Positions 14,359-22,486 of a DNA stretch of 37,420 bases are shown here, piece after piece (the first letter of the stretch is position 1; each line of letters starts with the position of its first letter). The notes beneath the pieces were generated by a model, which saw nothing but the letters and a program-made list of their open reading frames with translations, had not been told where the DNA came from and made no database searches. The DNA lies in NCBI RefSeq assembly GCF_905200055.1, contig NZ_CAJKIS010000023.1, positions 1 to 37,420 on the forward strand, read 5' to 3'. Position numbers and translations under genes: made by a program. Origin of the DNA: an uncultured Fusobacterium sp. (lineage in GTDB: Bacteria > Fusobacteriota > Fusobacteriia > Fusobacteriales > Fusobacteriaceae).

Positions 14359-15186
14359 TCAATCATCATCTTTCTCAGTTTCTACTACTATAAAGATAGG
14401 AAGATGATCTGACACCCTTTCTTTCATTTCTCTAAAATTATCATTTGTAAAATCTAAAGCTCCACTTTTACCATTAAATTCTCCAGTATATATCTTCGAT
14501 ATAAACATATTGTCATACGAGCTAGACAAGCTATTTTTTCCCAAAGTTGTTTTTATAGTTGGATTTAAAGTATAAGTAATTTTATCTTTATGCAAAACCA
14601 ATTTATCAAATGCTTCATCAAAAGCTGAAAGATTAAAATCTCCTGCTAAGATAATATCATTCTCTTTAGGATCTAAATCTTGAAAATAGTCATAAACCTC
14701 ATTTAATCTAAATGCCTCAGCTCTCCTTAAAGCTTCACTTTTTCCAAATATTGAGTGGGCTAAAACAAAGGTAAAATCAAATTCTCCTATTTTAAAATCA
14801 GCCCCATAAGGTTGTCTTGAAAATCTTTTATCACTATCTTTATAATAACCTCTATCCTTTAAAAAAGTTACTTTATCCTTTCTCCAAACATAAGCAAAAT
14901 ATTCTTTATAGCTATTTTTCCCTACAGGATATGGAGAGATATGGTAATCCCATTCAGCTTTAGAAACTTTCTCTAAATTATCAACTAACTCCTCTACTCC
15001 CTCTTTATTCATAACTTCTATCAAGCCAACTATATCAAAATTCTCCAAGATTTGTGAAACATAAACATAATCTTTTTTATTTCTTCCTAGTCTCAATGTA
15101 TTGAATGAAGCAATATATCCTTCTTGTGCAAAAATTGTTACAGTGATTATTAAATAAACTAATGCCAATCTAATTTTTTTCATCAT
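14359..15186 (-). CDS. exported endonuclease/exonuclease/phosphatase-family (DNase I-fold) protein
   Basis: This is a probable secreted or periplasmic nuclease. The 275-residue precursor starts with a signal peptide (MMKKIRLALVYLIITVTIFAQ, cleavage probably after FAQ or nearby). The DNase I-like core shows the expected order: ASFNTLRLG (metal Asn), VGLIEVMN (metal Glu), FVLAHSIFG (catalytic His), LAGDFNLSAFDEAF (Asp/Asn pair), and RVSDHLPIFIVV (Asp-His). All catalytic residues are thus present. AAGGTGTG precedes the start; either of two adjacent ATG codons could be used. It heads an operon with thiN. DNA, RNA or a phosphoester are all possible substrates in the superfamily. Confidence 0.82.
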   Translation of the reverse strand: MMKKIRLALVYLIITVTIFAQEGYIASFNTLRLGRNKKDYVYVSQILENFDIVGLIEVMNKEGVEELVDNLEKVSKAEWDYHISPYPVGKNSYKEYFAYVWRKDKVTFLKDRGYYKDSDKRFSRQPYGADFKIGEFDFTFVLAHSIFGKSEALRRAEAFRLNEVYDYFQDLDPKENDIILAGDFNLSAFDEAFDKLVLHKDKITYTLNPTIKTTLGKNSLSSSYDNMFISKIYTGEFNGKSGALDFTNDNFREMKERVSDHLPIFIVVETEKDDD

Positions 15187-15261
15187 TCACACACCTTTTT
15201 ACATTTTATTCTATATTATAATCATTTTACCACAGAACTGTGCTTTTTTAAATCTGGAAAA

Positions 15262-15290
15262 TTGACTTTTTTTTATTTTTGCTCTATAAT
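15262..15290 (+). promoter_or_regulatory. promoter of the HAD phosphatase gene
   Basis: TTGACT (15262-15267), 17 bases, TATAAT (15285-15290). A short palindrome CACAGAACTGTG (15231-15242) sits upstream, between this promoter and the divergent nuclease gene. Confidence 0.75.
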
Positions 15291-15344
15291 TTCTTAGATA
15301 TAACTGCTTTAATATACTTTACTAACTTATAGGAGGTTAATACA

Positions 15345-16061
15345 ATGATTGCTGCATTTTTTGATATAGATGGAACTATTTATAGAAACTCATTACTAAC
15401 TGAACATTTTAAAAAATTAATTAAATATGAACTTTTAGATTTTAGCGAATATGATAAAAGAGTAAAAGAGGCTTACAAACTTTGGGACAATAGAGTAGGG
15501 GATTATGATAAATACCTTGAAGATCTTACTTTAACTTATGTTGATGCTATAAAAGGACTTCCTACTCAATACAATGATTTTGTTGCTCATCAAGTTGTAG
15601 AATTAAAAGGAAACAGAGTTTACTCTTATACTAGAAAGATGATTCAATGGCACAAAGAACAGGGACACCTTGTTATCTTTATATCTGGAAGTCCAGATTT
15701 CCTTGTTTCTCGTATGGCTAAAAAATGGGGGGCAGATGATTTCTGTGGCTCTATTTATCATGTAAAAGATGGTGTCCTATCTGGAGAGATTTCACCTATG
15801 TGGGATTCAGTTAATAAGATGAAATCTATAGATATGTTTTGTAAAAAATACAATATTGATTTAAAAGAGAGCTATGCTTATGGAGATACTCATGGAGATT
15901 ACAGTATGCTTATGCTTACTGGACACCCAAGAGCTATAAATCCTAGTTTTGAACTTTTAAATAGTATTAAAGAAAACAAAGAATTAAAAGAAAAAACTGA
16001 GATTATCATTGAAAGAAAAGATGTTATTTATAAAGTTACTGCTGATGTTGAAACATTATAA
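15345..16061 (+). CDS. HAD-superfamily IB phosphatase (SerB-like)
   Basis: This is a small-molecule phosphatase of the HAD-IB branch, which includes phosphoserine phosphatase. In the 238 residues, motif I is FFDIDGTIY with nucleophile D7 and acid/base D9. Motif II is VIFISGSPDFL near residue 110. The lysine of motif III lies in the VNKMKSIDMF region near 163, and motif IV is AYGDTHGDYSML near 178. A helical cap lies between motifs I and II. AGGAGG is well placed before ATG. The substrate cannot be assigned; proteins of this type are often annotated as phosphoserine phosphatase-like without proof. The next gene starts 54 bases downstream. Confidence 0.83.
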   Translation: MIAAFFDIDGTIYRNSLLTEHFKKLIKYELLDFSEYDKRVKEAYKLWDNRVGDYDKYLEDLTLTYVDAIKGLPTQYNDFVAHQVVELKGNRVYSYTRKMIQWHKEQGHLVIFISGSPDFLVSRMAKKWGADDFCGSIYHVKDGVLSGEISPMWDSVNKMKSIDMFCKKYNIDLKESYAYGDTHGDYSMLMLTGHPRAINPSFELLNSIKENKELKEKTEIIIERKDVIYKVTADVETL

Positions 16062-16079
16062 TAATGGTTAAAGGAGGGA

Positions 16080-16108
16080 GTATAGTAAGATTTTTCTCTT
16101 ACTTATAC
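16080..16108 (+). promoter_or_regulatory. hairpin between Shine-Dalgarno sequence and start codon
   Basis: GTATA and GTAAGA (16080-16090) pair with TCTTAC and TATAC (16097-16108, one bulged T), an 11-bp stem with a six-base loop. The strong site AAGGAGGG ends at 16078. Removing the hairpin leaves eight bases between it and TTG at 16116. No T-run follows, so it is not a terminator. Confidence 0.45.
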
Positions 16109-16115
16109 AAGAAAA

Positions 16116-16460
16116 TTGAGGATGAAATTGTCGCTTTTTATAATTTCATTTATGCTAATGTTTTTTACTTCTAATTTTACTTCAGTAAAAAAAGCTCCCA
16201 TCCTCACTGATAATCCTAATATGGTATTTATTTTAGGAAATAGTGGAGAGGGAACAAAGGAATATAATTTTTCAAAATTGAATAAAATTGAACCTTTTAT
16301 TGAAGAGGAAGTTTTAAACGATCTTATCCCTATTTTTTTAGAAAAAATAGAAGAGATAATAGTAAAGGAAGTTGAAGAGGTTATATCTTACCCAGAAACT
16401 GAGATTTCAATATCCTATGATATACTTGAGAGGTATCGCTGCCGACTTCTATTAATTTAA
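16116..16460 (+). CDS. small exported protein of unknown function
   Basis: The 114-residue product begins MRMKLSLFIISFMLMFFTSNF, a signal-peptide-like or membrane-anchor segment. It continues with a short acidic region (EEEVLNDLIPIFLEKIEEIIVKEVEEV, about 65-92) likely to be helical, and ends RYRCRLLLI. I do not recognise a family. The frame upstream is closed by a stop at 16086, so the start is TTG at 16116 or ATG at 16122. The nearest strong ribosome binding site (AAGGAGGG, 16071-16078) is 37 bases away in linear distance, but a hairpin between could bring it into range. The gene lies between HAD and activase-like genes, all on the plus strand. Confidence 0.5.
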   Translation: MRMKLSLFIISFMLMFFTSNFTSVKKAPILTDNPNMVFILGNSGEGTKEYNFSKLNKIEPFIEEEVLNDLIPIFLEKIEEIIVKEVEEVISYPETEISISYDILERYRCRLLLI

Positions 16461-16513
16461 TAATTCCTTCATTTTTATAAAGTTAATATTTATTAAATTT
16501 GAAGGAGAGAAAA

Positions 16514-19500
16514 ATGAAAAAATTTTATGTTGGAATTGATGTAGGATCTACTACTATAAAAATAGTATGTTTAAATGAAGAGAACTCAATAATATATTCT
16601 ATTTACCAAAGACACCTATCAAATGTTAGAGAAACTGCTAAGATAATGTTTGATAGCTTTTTAAAAGAACTAAAAGAAAAATATGGGAATGATCTTCAAT
16701 GTAAAGTGAGCATTACAGGTTCTAGTGGAATGGGAATTGCATCTTGGATAGATTTAGACTTTGTACAAGAGGTTATAGCATGCATAAAATCTATTGAAAC
16801 TTTTATTCCTGAAACTGATGTAGCTATTGAACTTGGTGGAGAAGATGCTAAAATTACATTTTTAAAAAATGATATGGATCAAAGAATGAATGGAAGTTGT
16901 GCTGGAGGTACTGGAGCTTTTATTGATCAAATAGCAAGTTTATTAAATACAGATGCCTCTGGATTAAATGAGTTGGCTAAAGGCTTTGATACAATCTACC
17001 CTATCGCTGCTAGATGTGGTGTTTTTGCTAAAACAGATATTCAACCTCTAATCAATGAAGGGATAAAAAAAGAAAATATTGCTGTTTCTGTTTTACAAGC
17101 TGTTGTTAATCAAACTATAACAGGATTAGCATGTGGAAAGAAAATAACTGGAAAAGTTGCTTTTTTAGGAGGTCCACTTTTCTTTTTAAGTGAACTTAGA
17201 AATAGATTTATTGATACTTTAAAACTTACTAATGAAGATATAATTTTTCCTGAAAATTCACAACTTTTTGTAGCTCAAGGGGCTGCACTACTATCTAAAG
17301 AAAACTCTAATTTCTTTACAGTTGAGGAATTAGAGAAAAAATTTCAACGTCTTAATGAAAAAGACACTTCAGATACTACAAGATTACAACCTCTTTTTAA
17401 AAATGAAAAGGAGTTAAAAGAGTTTTATACAAGACATGAAAAAGAAAAAATTGATACAGTTGATCTAACTACATATAAAGGTAATGGTTATTTAGGAATT
17501 GATGCTGGATCAACAACTATAAAAGTTGTACTTATATCTGAAAATAGTGAAATTCTATATTCTCACTACTCTCACAATAAAGGAAATCCTTTAGAAAATA
17601 TAATTACCACTTTAAAAGAATTGTATTCAAAACTTTCAAAGGATATCACTATTAAAAGTTCATGTGTCACTGGATATGGAGAGGCTTTGATTAAAGCAGC
17701 TTTAAAAGTAGATATTGGAGTTGTTGAAACTATGGCTCACTATAAGGGAGCTCAATTTTTCCAACCTAATGTTGACTTTATCTTAGACATTGGTGGACAA
17801 GATATGAAATGTTTAAAAATAGAAGATGGAGTTATTACCTCTATACTTTTAAATGAGGCTTGTTCTTCTGGTTGTGGATCTTTCTTAGAAACTTTTGCTA
17901 ACTCTTTAGGAATGAATATTATTGAGTTTTCTAAAAAAGGTTTAGAGGCTAAAGCTCCTGCTGATTTAGGAACTAGATGTACAGTATTTATGAACTCAAA
18001 GGTAAAACAAGCTCAAAAAGATGGAGTTGAAGTAGGAGATATCTCTGCTGGACTTTCATACTCTGTTGTTAAAAATACTCTTTTTAAAGTTATAAAGATT
18101 AAAAATAAAGAGGAACTTGGAAAATATATAGTTGTTCAAGGTGGAACTTTCCTGAATGATTGTGTATTAAGAGCCTTTGAATTAGTTTCAGATAGAGATG
18201 TAATCAGACCTAATATAGCTGGACTTATGGGGGCTTTTGGAGCTGCACTTATTGCAAAAGAGGAAAATATTGAAAAATCTACCCTTTTAAATTTGGACGA
18301 GTTAAATGATTTCTATTGTACTACTAATCTTACAAGATGTAAAATGTGTACTAACCATTGTCTTTTAACTATTCACAAATTTAAAGATGGAGAAAGGTTT
18401 ATATCTGGTAACAGATGTGACAATCCTCTTGGAAAATTGAAAAAAAATTCAGCTCCAAATATGTATGAATACAAATATAATAGATTATTTAGCTATGTTC
18501 CTTTAGAGCCTTCTCAAGCACCTAGAGGAGAGATAGGGATTCCTAGAGTTTTAAATATCTATGATTCATACCCATTCTGGTTTACTCTTTTAACAGCTTT
18601 AGGATTTAGAGTAGTAATTTCAGATGATTCTTCTAAAAAACTTTATGAAAAGGGAATAGACACTATTACATCTGATTCAATCTGCTATCCAGCTAAATTA
18701 GTACATGGACATATTATAAATCTTATTGAAAAAGGAATAAAAAGAATATTCTATCCTTGTGTTATCTTTGAAGAAAAAGAGGATAAAAACTCTCAAAATC
18801 AATTTAATTGTCCTATAGTTATGTCTTATCCTGAAGTTATTAAAAATAACTTAGATATATTAAAAGAAAAACATATTGATCTTATGATACCTTTCTTCTC
18901 TTTTGAAAGTAAAGAGATTTTGAAAAAAACTATCTTAGAGGAGTTTGAAAAATTTGATATTTCTGAAGAAGAGGTACAAAATGCCCTTGATTTAGCTTGG
19001 GAAGAGAGATTAAATTTTAGAAAAGATCTGAAAAATAAAGCTTTAGAAATCATCAAAGATTTAGAGAAAACTGGTAAAACAGGGGTAGTTTTATGTGGTA
19101 GACCATACCATTGTGATAAAGAGATTCACCATGGTATCCCTAATATTATCAACTCTTTTGGAATAGCTGTTCTTACTGGAGATGCTGTTGCAAGTATCTC
19201 ATCATTAGATGAAGAGTTAAGAGTTGTAGATCAATGGACATATCATTCAAGATTGTACAGGGCTGCTGCTTATGTTGGAAAAAGTAATTGTCTTGAACTT
19301 ATTGAACTAAACAGTTTTAGCTGTGGTATTGATGCTGTTACAACTGATCAAGTTGCTGAAATTCTTGCTAATCATGGAAAGGTACACACTCTATTAAAAA
19401 TAGATGAGATTAGCAACCTTGGAGCAGTAAAAATAAGAATTAGAAGTTTATTAGCTGCTCTAGATTATAAGAAAAAAGTATTAAAGAAAAGTATAAAGAA

Positions 19501-20749
19501 AAAAATAGAGTATAAGAAAGCTAAATTTACAAAAAATATGAAAAAAGATTATACTATCCTTGCTCCACAAATGGCACCTATGCACTTTAAACTTATAAGT
19601 GTAGCATTTAAACAAGAGGGATATAATCTAGAAATACTTCCTGAAACTAAAGAGGCTTTAGATTATGGGTTACAATATGTAAATAATGATGCTTGTTATC
19701 CTTCTATTCTTGTTATTGGAGAGTTAATCTCAGCTTTGAAATCTGGCAAATATGATCTAAATAAAACAGCTGTTATGATCTCTCAAACTGGAGGAAGTTG
19801 CCGTGCTACTAACTATTTAGGTTTTTTAAAGAAAGCTATAAAAGATAGTGGATTTGAGAAAATACCAATCCTATCTTTAAATGCTAATGGTTTTGAAAAA
19901 CAAGAGGGATTTAAAATTACACCTGCTCTTGCTCATAGATGTTTATTAGCTGTTTCATATGGAGATATTTTAATGAAACTACTATATCATACACGTCCAT
20001 ATGAGATTAATAAGGGAGAAAGCGAAAAACTATATAATACTTGGAATGAAAGGGTAAAAATCAATATTCAAAATGGTAGTTTCTTTGAGTATAAAAGAAA
20101 TATAACTAATATTATTGAAGATTTTTCAAATATAAAAACTTCTTCAGAAAAAAAAGTAAAAGTTGGTATAGTTGGAGAAATTCTTGTTAAATTTAGTCCT
20201 TTTGCTAATAATCATCTTGCTGAGTTTATTGAAAATGAAGGTGGGGAAGTTTACACTTCTAGCTTGATGAACTTCATAAAATATTGTATATTTAGTGATA
20301 TCTTCATCAATGAAAGATTTAAAGGAAAATTATCAGCTCTTAAACTAAAAATTACCCTTTGGATAATTGACAGATATACTAAGGTAATTGACAATGCTTT
20401 AAGAAAAAATAAAAAGTTTGGAAATGACGAATCTATTGAAACTTTGGCTAAGAAAACTTCTAAATATATCTCAATAGGTAACCAATCTGGAGAAGGATGG
20501 TTCTTAATGGGAGAGATGATTGAATTTATTGAAAAGGGAGTTCCTAATATAGTTTGTGTTCAACCTTTTGGTTGTCTACCTAACCATATTACTGGAAAGG
20601 GAATGATAAAAAAATTAAGAGAAGAATACTCAGATAAATTTGTAAATATCGCTCCTATTGACTATGATCCTGCTTATTCTGAAGTTAACCAATTAAATAG
20701 AATCAAGCTTATGTTATCTGTTGCTAAAAAAAATCTTAAAAATTCTTAA
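16514..20749 (+). CDS. giant 2-hydroxyacyl-CoA dehydratase activase-like protein (two ASKHA ATPase domains plus C-terminal DUF2229-type region)
   Basis: The family is related to HgdC, the ATP-driven activator of 2-hydroxyacyl-CoA dehydratases, but the function of the giant fused form is unknown. The 1411 residues hold two activase domains. Domain 1 (about 1-270) starts YVGIDVGSTTIKIV and has cluster Cys candidates C129 (GSCAGGTGAF) and C168 (AARCGVF). Domain 2 (about 320-590) starts YLGIDAGSTTIKVV and has EACSSGCGSF and GTRCTVF. A Cys set CKMCTNHC with a further Cys in GNRCDNPLG follows near 610-640. Then comes a DUF2229-like region (about 655-880, with SDSICYPAKLVHGH) and dehydratase-subunit-like regions with NNDACYPS, TGGSCRATNY and QPFGCLPNH. 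The start is ATG at 16514, with AAGGAGAG upstream; a longer TTG frame is rejected. Confidence 0.85.
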   Translation: MKKFYVGIDVGSTTIKIVCLNEENSIIYSIYQRHLSNVRETAKIMFDSFLKELKEKYGNDLQCKVSITGSSGMGIASWIDLDFVQEVIACIKSIETFIPETDVAIELGGEDAKITFLKNDMDQRMNGSCAGGTGAFIDQIASLLNTDASGLNELAKGFDTIYPIAARCGVFAKTDIQPLINEGIKKENIAVSVLQAVVNQTITGLACGKKITGKVAFLGGPLFFLSELRNRFIDTLKLTNEDIIFPENSQLFVAQGAALLSKENSNFFTVEELEKKFQRLNEKDTSDTTRLQPLFKNEKELKEFYTRHEKEKIDTVDLTTYKGNGYLGIDAGSTTIKVVLISENSEILYSHYSHNKGNPLENIITTLKELYSKLSKDITIKSSCVTGYGEALIKAALKVDIGVVETMAHYKGAQFFQPNVDFILDIGGQDMKCLKIEDGVITSILLNEACSSGCGSFLETFANSLGMNIIEFSKKGLEAKAPADLGTRCTVFMNSKVKQAQKDGVEVGDISAGLSYSVVKNTLFKVIKIKNKEELGKYIVVQGGTFLNDCVLRAFELVSDRDVIRPNIAGLMGAFGAALIAKEENIEKSTLLNLDELNDFYCTTNLTRCKMCTNHCLLTIHKFKDGERFISGNRCDNPLGKLKKNSAPNMYEYKYNRLFSYVPLEPSQAPRGEIGIPRVLNIYDSYPFWFTLLTALGFRVVISDDSSKKLYEKGIDTITSDSICYPAKLVHGHIINLIEKGIKRIFYPCVIFEEKEDKNSQNQFNCPIVMSYPEVIKNNLDILKEKHIDLMIPFFSFESKEILKKTILEEFEKFDISEEEVQNALDLAWEERLNFRKDLKNKALEIIKDLEKTGKTGVVLCGRPYHCDKEIHHGIPNIINSFGIAVLTGDAVASISSLDEELRVVDQWTYHSRLYRAAAYVGKSNCLELIELNSFSCGIDAVTTDQVAEILANHGKVHTLLKIDEISNLGAVKIRIRSLLAALDYKKKVLKKSIKKKIEYKKAKFTKNMKKDYTILAPQMAPMHFKLISVAFKQEGYNLEILPETKEALDYGLQYVNNDACYPSILVIGELISALKSGKYDLNKTAVMISQTGGSCRATNYLGFLKKAIKDSGFEKIPILSLNANGFEKQEGFKITPALAHRCLLAVSYGDILMKLLYHTRPYEINKGESEKLYNTWNERVKINIQNGSFFEYKRNITNIIEDFSNIKTSSEKKVKVGIVGEILVKFSPFANNHLAEFIENEGGEVYTSSLMNFIKYCIFSDIFINERFKGKLSALKLKITLWIIDRYTKVIDNALRKNKKFGNDESIETLAKKTSKYISIGNQSGEGWFLMGEMIEFIEKGVPNIVCVQPFGCLPNHITGKGMIKKLREEYSDKFVNIAPIDYDPAYSEVNQLNRIKLMLSVAKKNLKNS

Positions 20750-20763
20750 AATCATCTATTAAA

Positions 20764-20775
20764 TTGTGATATAAT
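20764..20775 (+). promoter_or_regulatory. extended -10 promoter for the aminotransferase gene
   Basis: TTGTGATATAAT, with TGA directly before a perfect TATAAT (20770-20775) and no strong -35. The 12-mer is identical to 3706-3717. It lies 15 bases after the preceding stop codon. Confidence 0.6.
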
Positions 20776-20812
20776 AAAACAAGTAGTTTTTTTATTTTTG
20801 GAGGTGGCTATA

Positions 20813-21922
20813 TTGTATAAAGCAAATTATTTAATGATGACTCCTGGACCTACAATGGTTAGAGAAAATGTATTAAGAGGAAGAGCAAGTTTCTTTGGAA
20901 ACCCTGATCTTGATCCTAATTTTTTTGTTTTTTATGATGAACTTTGTAAAAAAACTGGAAAACTTTTTGGTGCTGAAAAAGCTCAAACTATCATTATGAA
21001 TGGAGAGGGAATGCTTGGACTTGACAGTGCTTGTGCTTCTCTTACTGAACCTGGAGATAATGTTTTAGTTCTTTCTAATGGAATCTTTGGTGAAGGATTT
21101 AAAGGATTAGTCGAAAATTATGGAGGTAATGTTACTCTTTTTGAAACTGATCTTCAAAAAGCTTTTGAAATTGATAAATTGAGAGTATTCCTTGAGAAAA
21201 ATAGAAACTTTAAATATGCTACTCTTGTTCATTGTGATACTCCTTCTGGTGTTTTAAATAATATTGAAACTATTTGTAAGCTATTAAAATCTGTAGGTAT
21301 ATTGACAGTTGTAGATACAGTATCTGCTGTTGGAGCAACTCGTATATCTGTTGATGAATGGGGAATTGATATAGCTCTTGGAGGATCTCAAAAAGCTATC
21401 TCTGCTCCTTCTGGATTAACTATTATGACTATAAGTGATGATGCTTGGAAGGTAATTTTAAATAGAAAATCTCCTATTCCTTCTTTCTACTGTAATCTAT
21501 CACTTTGGAAAAACTGTGTTAAGGAAAAACTATTCCCTTACACTATGCCTGTAAGTGATTTAATGGCTTTTGATGTTGCTATTGACAATATCTATAAAGA
21601 GGGTATTGATAATGTTATTTCAAGACATTATACAGCTGCTGAATATGTTAGAACAAGATTAATGGATATGGGAGTTGAGCTTTATCTTAAATCTGGATAC
21701 TCTCCAACTGTTACAGCATTCTATCCACCTGAAGGAATTAGTTGTAAAGAGATTCTTGATTATATGTTTGAAAACTTTGAAGTTATGCTTGCAGATTCAT
21801 ACTCTTATCTAAATCAAAAAGTTATTAGATTAGGACATATGGGAGAAAATGCTCGTTTCTATAGACTTGACTACACATTAAAATCTCTTGAAAAAACTTT
21901 AAGAGCTTTAAGAAATAAATAG
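20813..21922 (+). CDS. class V PLP-dependent aminotransferase (alanine-glyoxylate aminotransferase-like)
   Basis: This is a fold-type I PLP enzyme of the group that includes alanine-glyoxylate and serine-glyoxylate/pyruvate aminotransferases and the small subunit of a soluble hydrogenase-type protein. The 369 residues begin with MYKANYLMMTPGPTMV, the family N-terminus. They include LVHCDTPSGVLNN near residue 145, VDTVSAVGATRISVDEWGID near 168 (PLP Asp), and GGSQKAISAPSGL near 190, where the Lys would hold PLP. The start is TTG at 20813, six bases after GGAGGTG; the frame extends upstream only through that Shine-Dalgarno sequence. Substrates are not predictable. It may be transcribed with the activase-like gene or from its own promoter. 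Confidence 0.85.
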   Translation: MYKANYLMMTPGPTMVRENVLRGRASFFGNPDLDPNFFVFYDELCKKTGKLFGAEKAQTIIMNGEGMLGLDSACASLTEPGDNVLVLSNGIFGEGFKGLVENYGGNVTLFETDLQKAFEIDKLRVFLEKNRNFKYATLVHCDTPSGVLNNIETICKLLKSVGILTVVDTVSAVGATRISVDEWGIDIALGGSQKAISAPSGLTIMTISDDAWKVILNRKSPIPSFYCNLSLWKNCVKEKLFPYTMPVSDLMAFDVAIDNIYKEGIDNVISRHYTAAEYVRTRLMDMGVELYLKSGYSPTVTAFYPPEGISCKEILDYMFENFEVMLADSYSYLNQKVIRLGHMGENARFYRLDYTLKSLEKTLRALRNK

Positions 21923-21927
21923 AAGAA

Positions 21928-21963
21928 AAGGCTGTTCAAATAATTTTTGAGCAGCTTTTTTAT
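21928..21963 (+). terminator. terminator of the aminotransferase gene
   Basis: AAGGCTGTTCAAA (21928-21940) pairs with TTTGAGCAGCTT (21946-21957), one wobble, and is followed by TTTTT. Confidence 0.8.
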
Positions 21964-22045
21964 ACTTTCCAATATATCTACTCAACTATCTTAATTTTGC
22001 AAAAGCTTACCTAATTTAAAATTCAATTTTTAAAACTTATATTTA

Positions 22046-22125
22046 TTTAACTAAGATTAGTTATCTAGCATATTGCTAGGTTTTAACAAAGTACCTTTGT
22101 TATTTGCGATTATTCGTCAAGTTAA
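22046..22125 (-). repeat. module C of the intergenic repeat, copy 3
   Basis: On the minus strand it reads TTAACTTGACGAATAATCGC, then the invariant palindrome CAAAG-GTA-CTTTG (22099-22087), then CCTAGCAATATGCTAGATAA and CTTAGTTA. It follows the type B element (22370-22147) on that strand after a linker containing ATATAAGTTTTG. The rest of the 564-base gap between the aminotransferase and MORN genes holds the type B element and two terminators. Confidence 0.8.
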
Positions 22126-22146
22126 TTTACCAAAACTTATATTTTA

Positions 22147-22370
22147 AATATCAGCTAAATTCCATGTCAAAGATAAAGAGAGAGTAAAACTCATCTGACT
22201 ATGGGTACCGCAGAAGTTCCATTCTTTCACTTCTGCATCTCAAAAATAGTAGTCACTAAAGTTCCTCTATTTTTGGAACTCGACTTCGTCTCAAACACGT
22301 CGGAATTTTTAGTGTCAGATTTCGTGACTCTCTCTAATATTCTTCTCCAAATTCCATTTTAGCTGATATT
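22147..22370 (-). repeat. type B intergenic foldback repeat (224 bp)
   Basis: It is bounded by 13-bp perfect inverted ends AATATCAGCTAAA (22147-22159) and TTTAGCTGATATT (22358-22370). GAGAGAGT pairs with ACTCTCTC, and CATCTGAC with GTCAGAT. Two inner hairpins are GCAGAAGT with ACTTCTGC and CAAAAATAG (22241-22249) with CTATTTTTG (22267-22275). The 24-bp core (22277-22300, minus strand starting ACGTGTTTGAGACGAAG) is 22-24 of 24 identical to the core of type A. There is no open reading frame. The overall form is a branched foldback. Confidence 0.85.
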
Positions 22371-22431
22371 AGGAAAAACTCTAATTGAAAATATAAATTT
22401 ATAGATAAAAGATGAGTAATTATTTACTAAT

Positions 22432-22468
22432 TTAAAAAGCTGTCTGTTTTTTAATTTCAGACAGCTTT
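22432..22468 (-). terminator. terminator of the MORN-repeat gene
   Basis: On the minus strand AAAGCTGTCTG (22468-22458) pairs with CAGACAGCTTT (22446-22436), followed by T residues. It begins 18 bases after the stop codon. Confidence 0.8.
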
Positions 22469-22486
22469 AAACTAATTTTGAATCTC

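Noticed and set aside
15231..15242. CACAGAACTGTG as a terminator or definite operator
   Set aside because: The loop of two bases is too small for an RNA hairpin. As a DNA palindrome it could be an operator, but there is no second copy and no regulator gene next to it.
15187..15344. Thiamine riboswitch upstream of the nuclease-thiN operon
   Set aside because: No CTGAGA-type or other conserved THI-box segment is visible.
16064..16171. 35-codon open frame starting with ATG at 16064, containing the strong Shine-Dalgarno sequence
   Set aside because: The Shine-Dalgarno sequence lies inside the frame rather than before it, the product has no recognisable features, and it overlaps the signal-peptide-bearing frame at 16116.
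22147..22370. Type B repeat as an insertion sequence remnant
   Set aside because: It has inverted ends but no transposase fragment in any frame and no convincing target-site duplication; called a repeat only.
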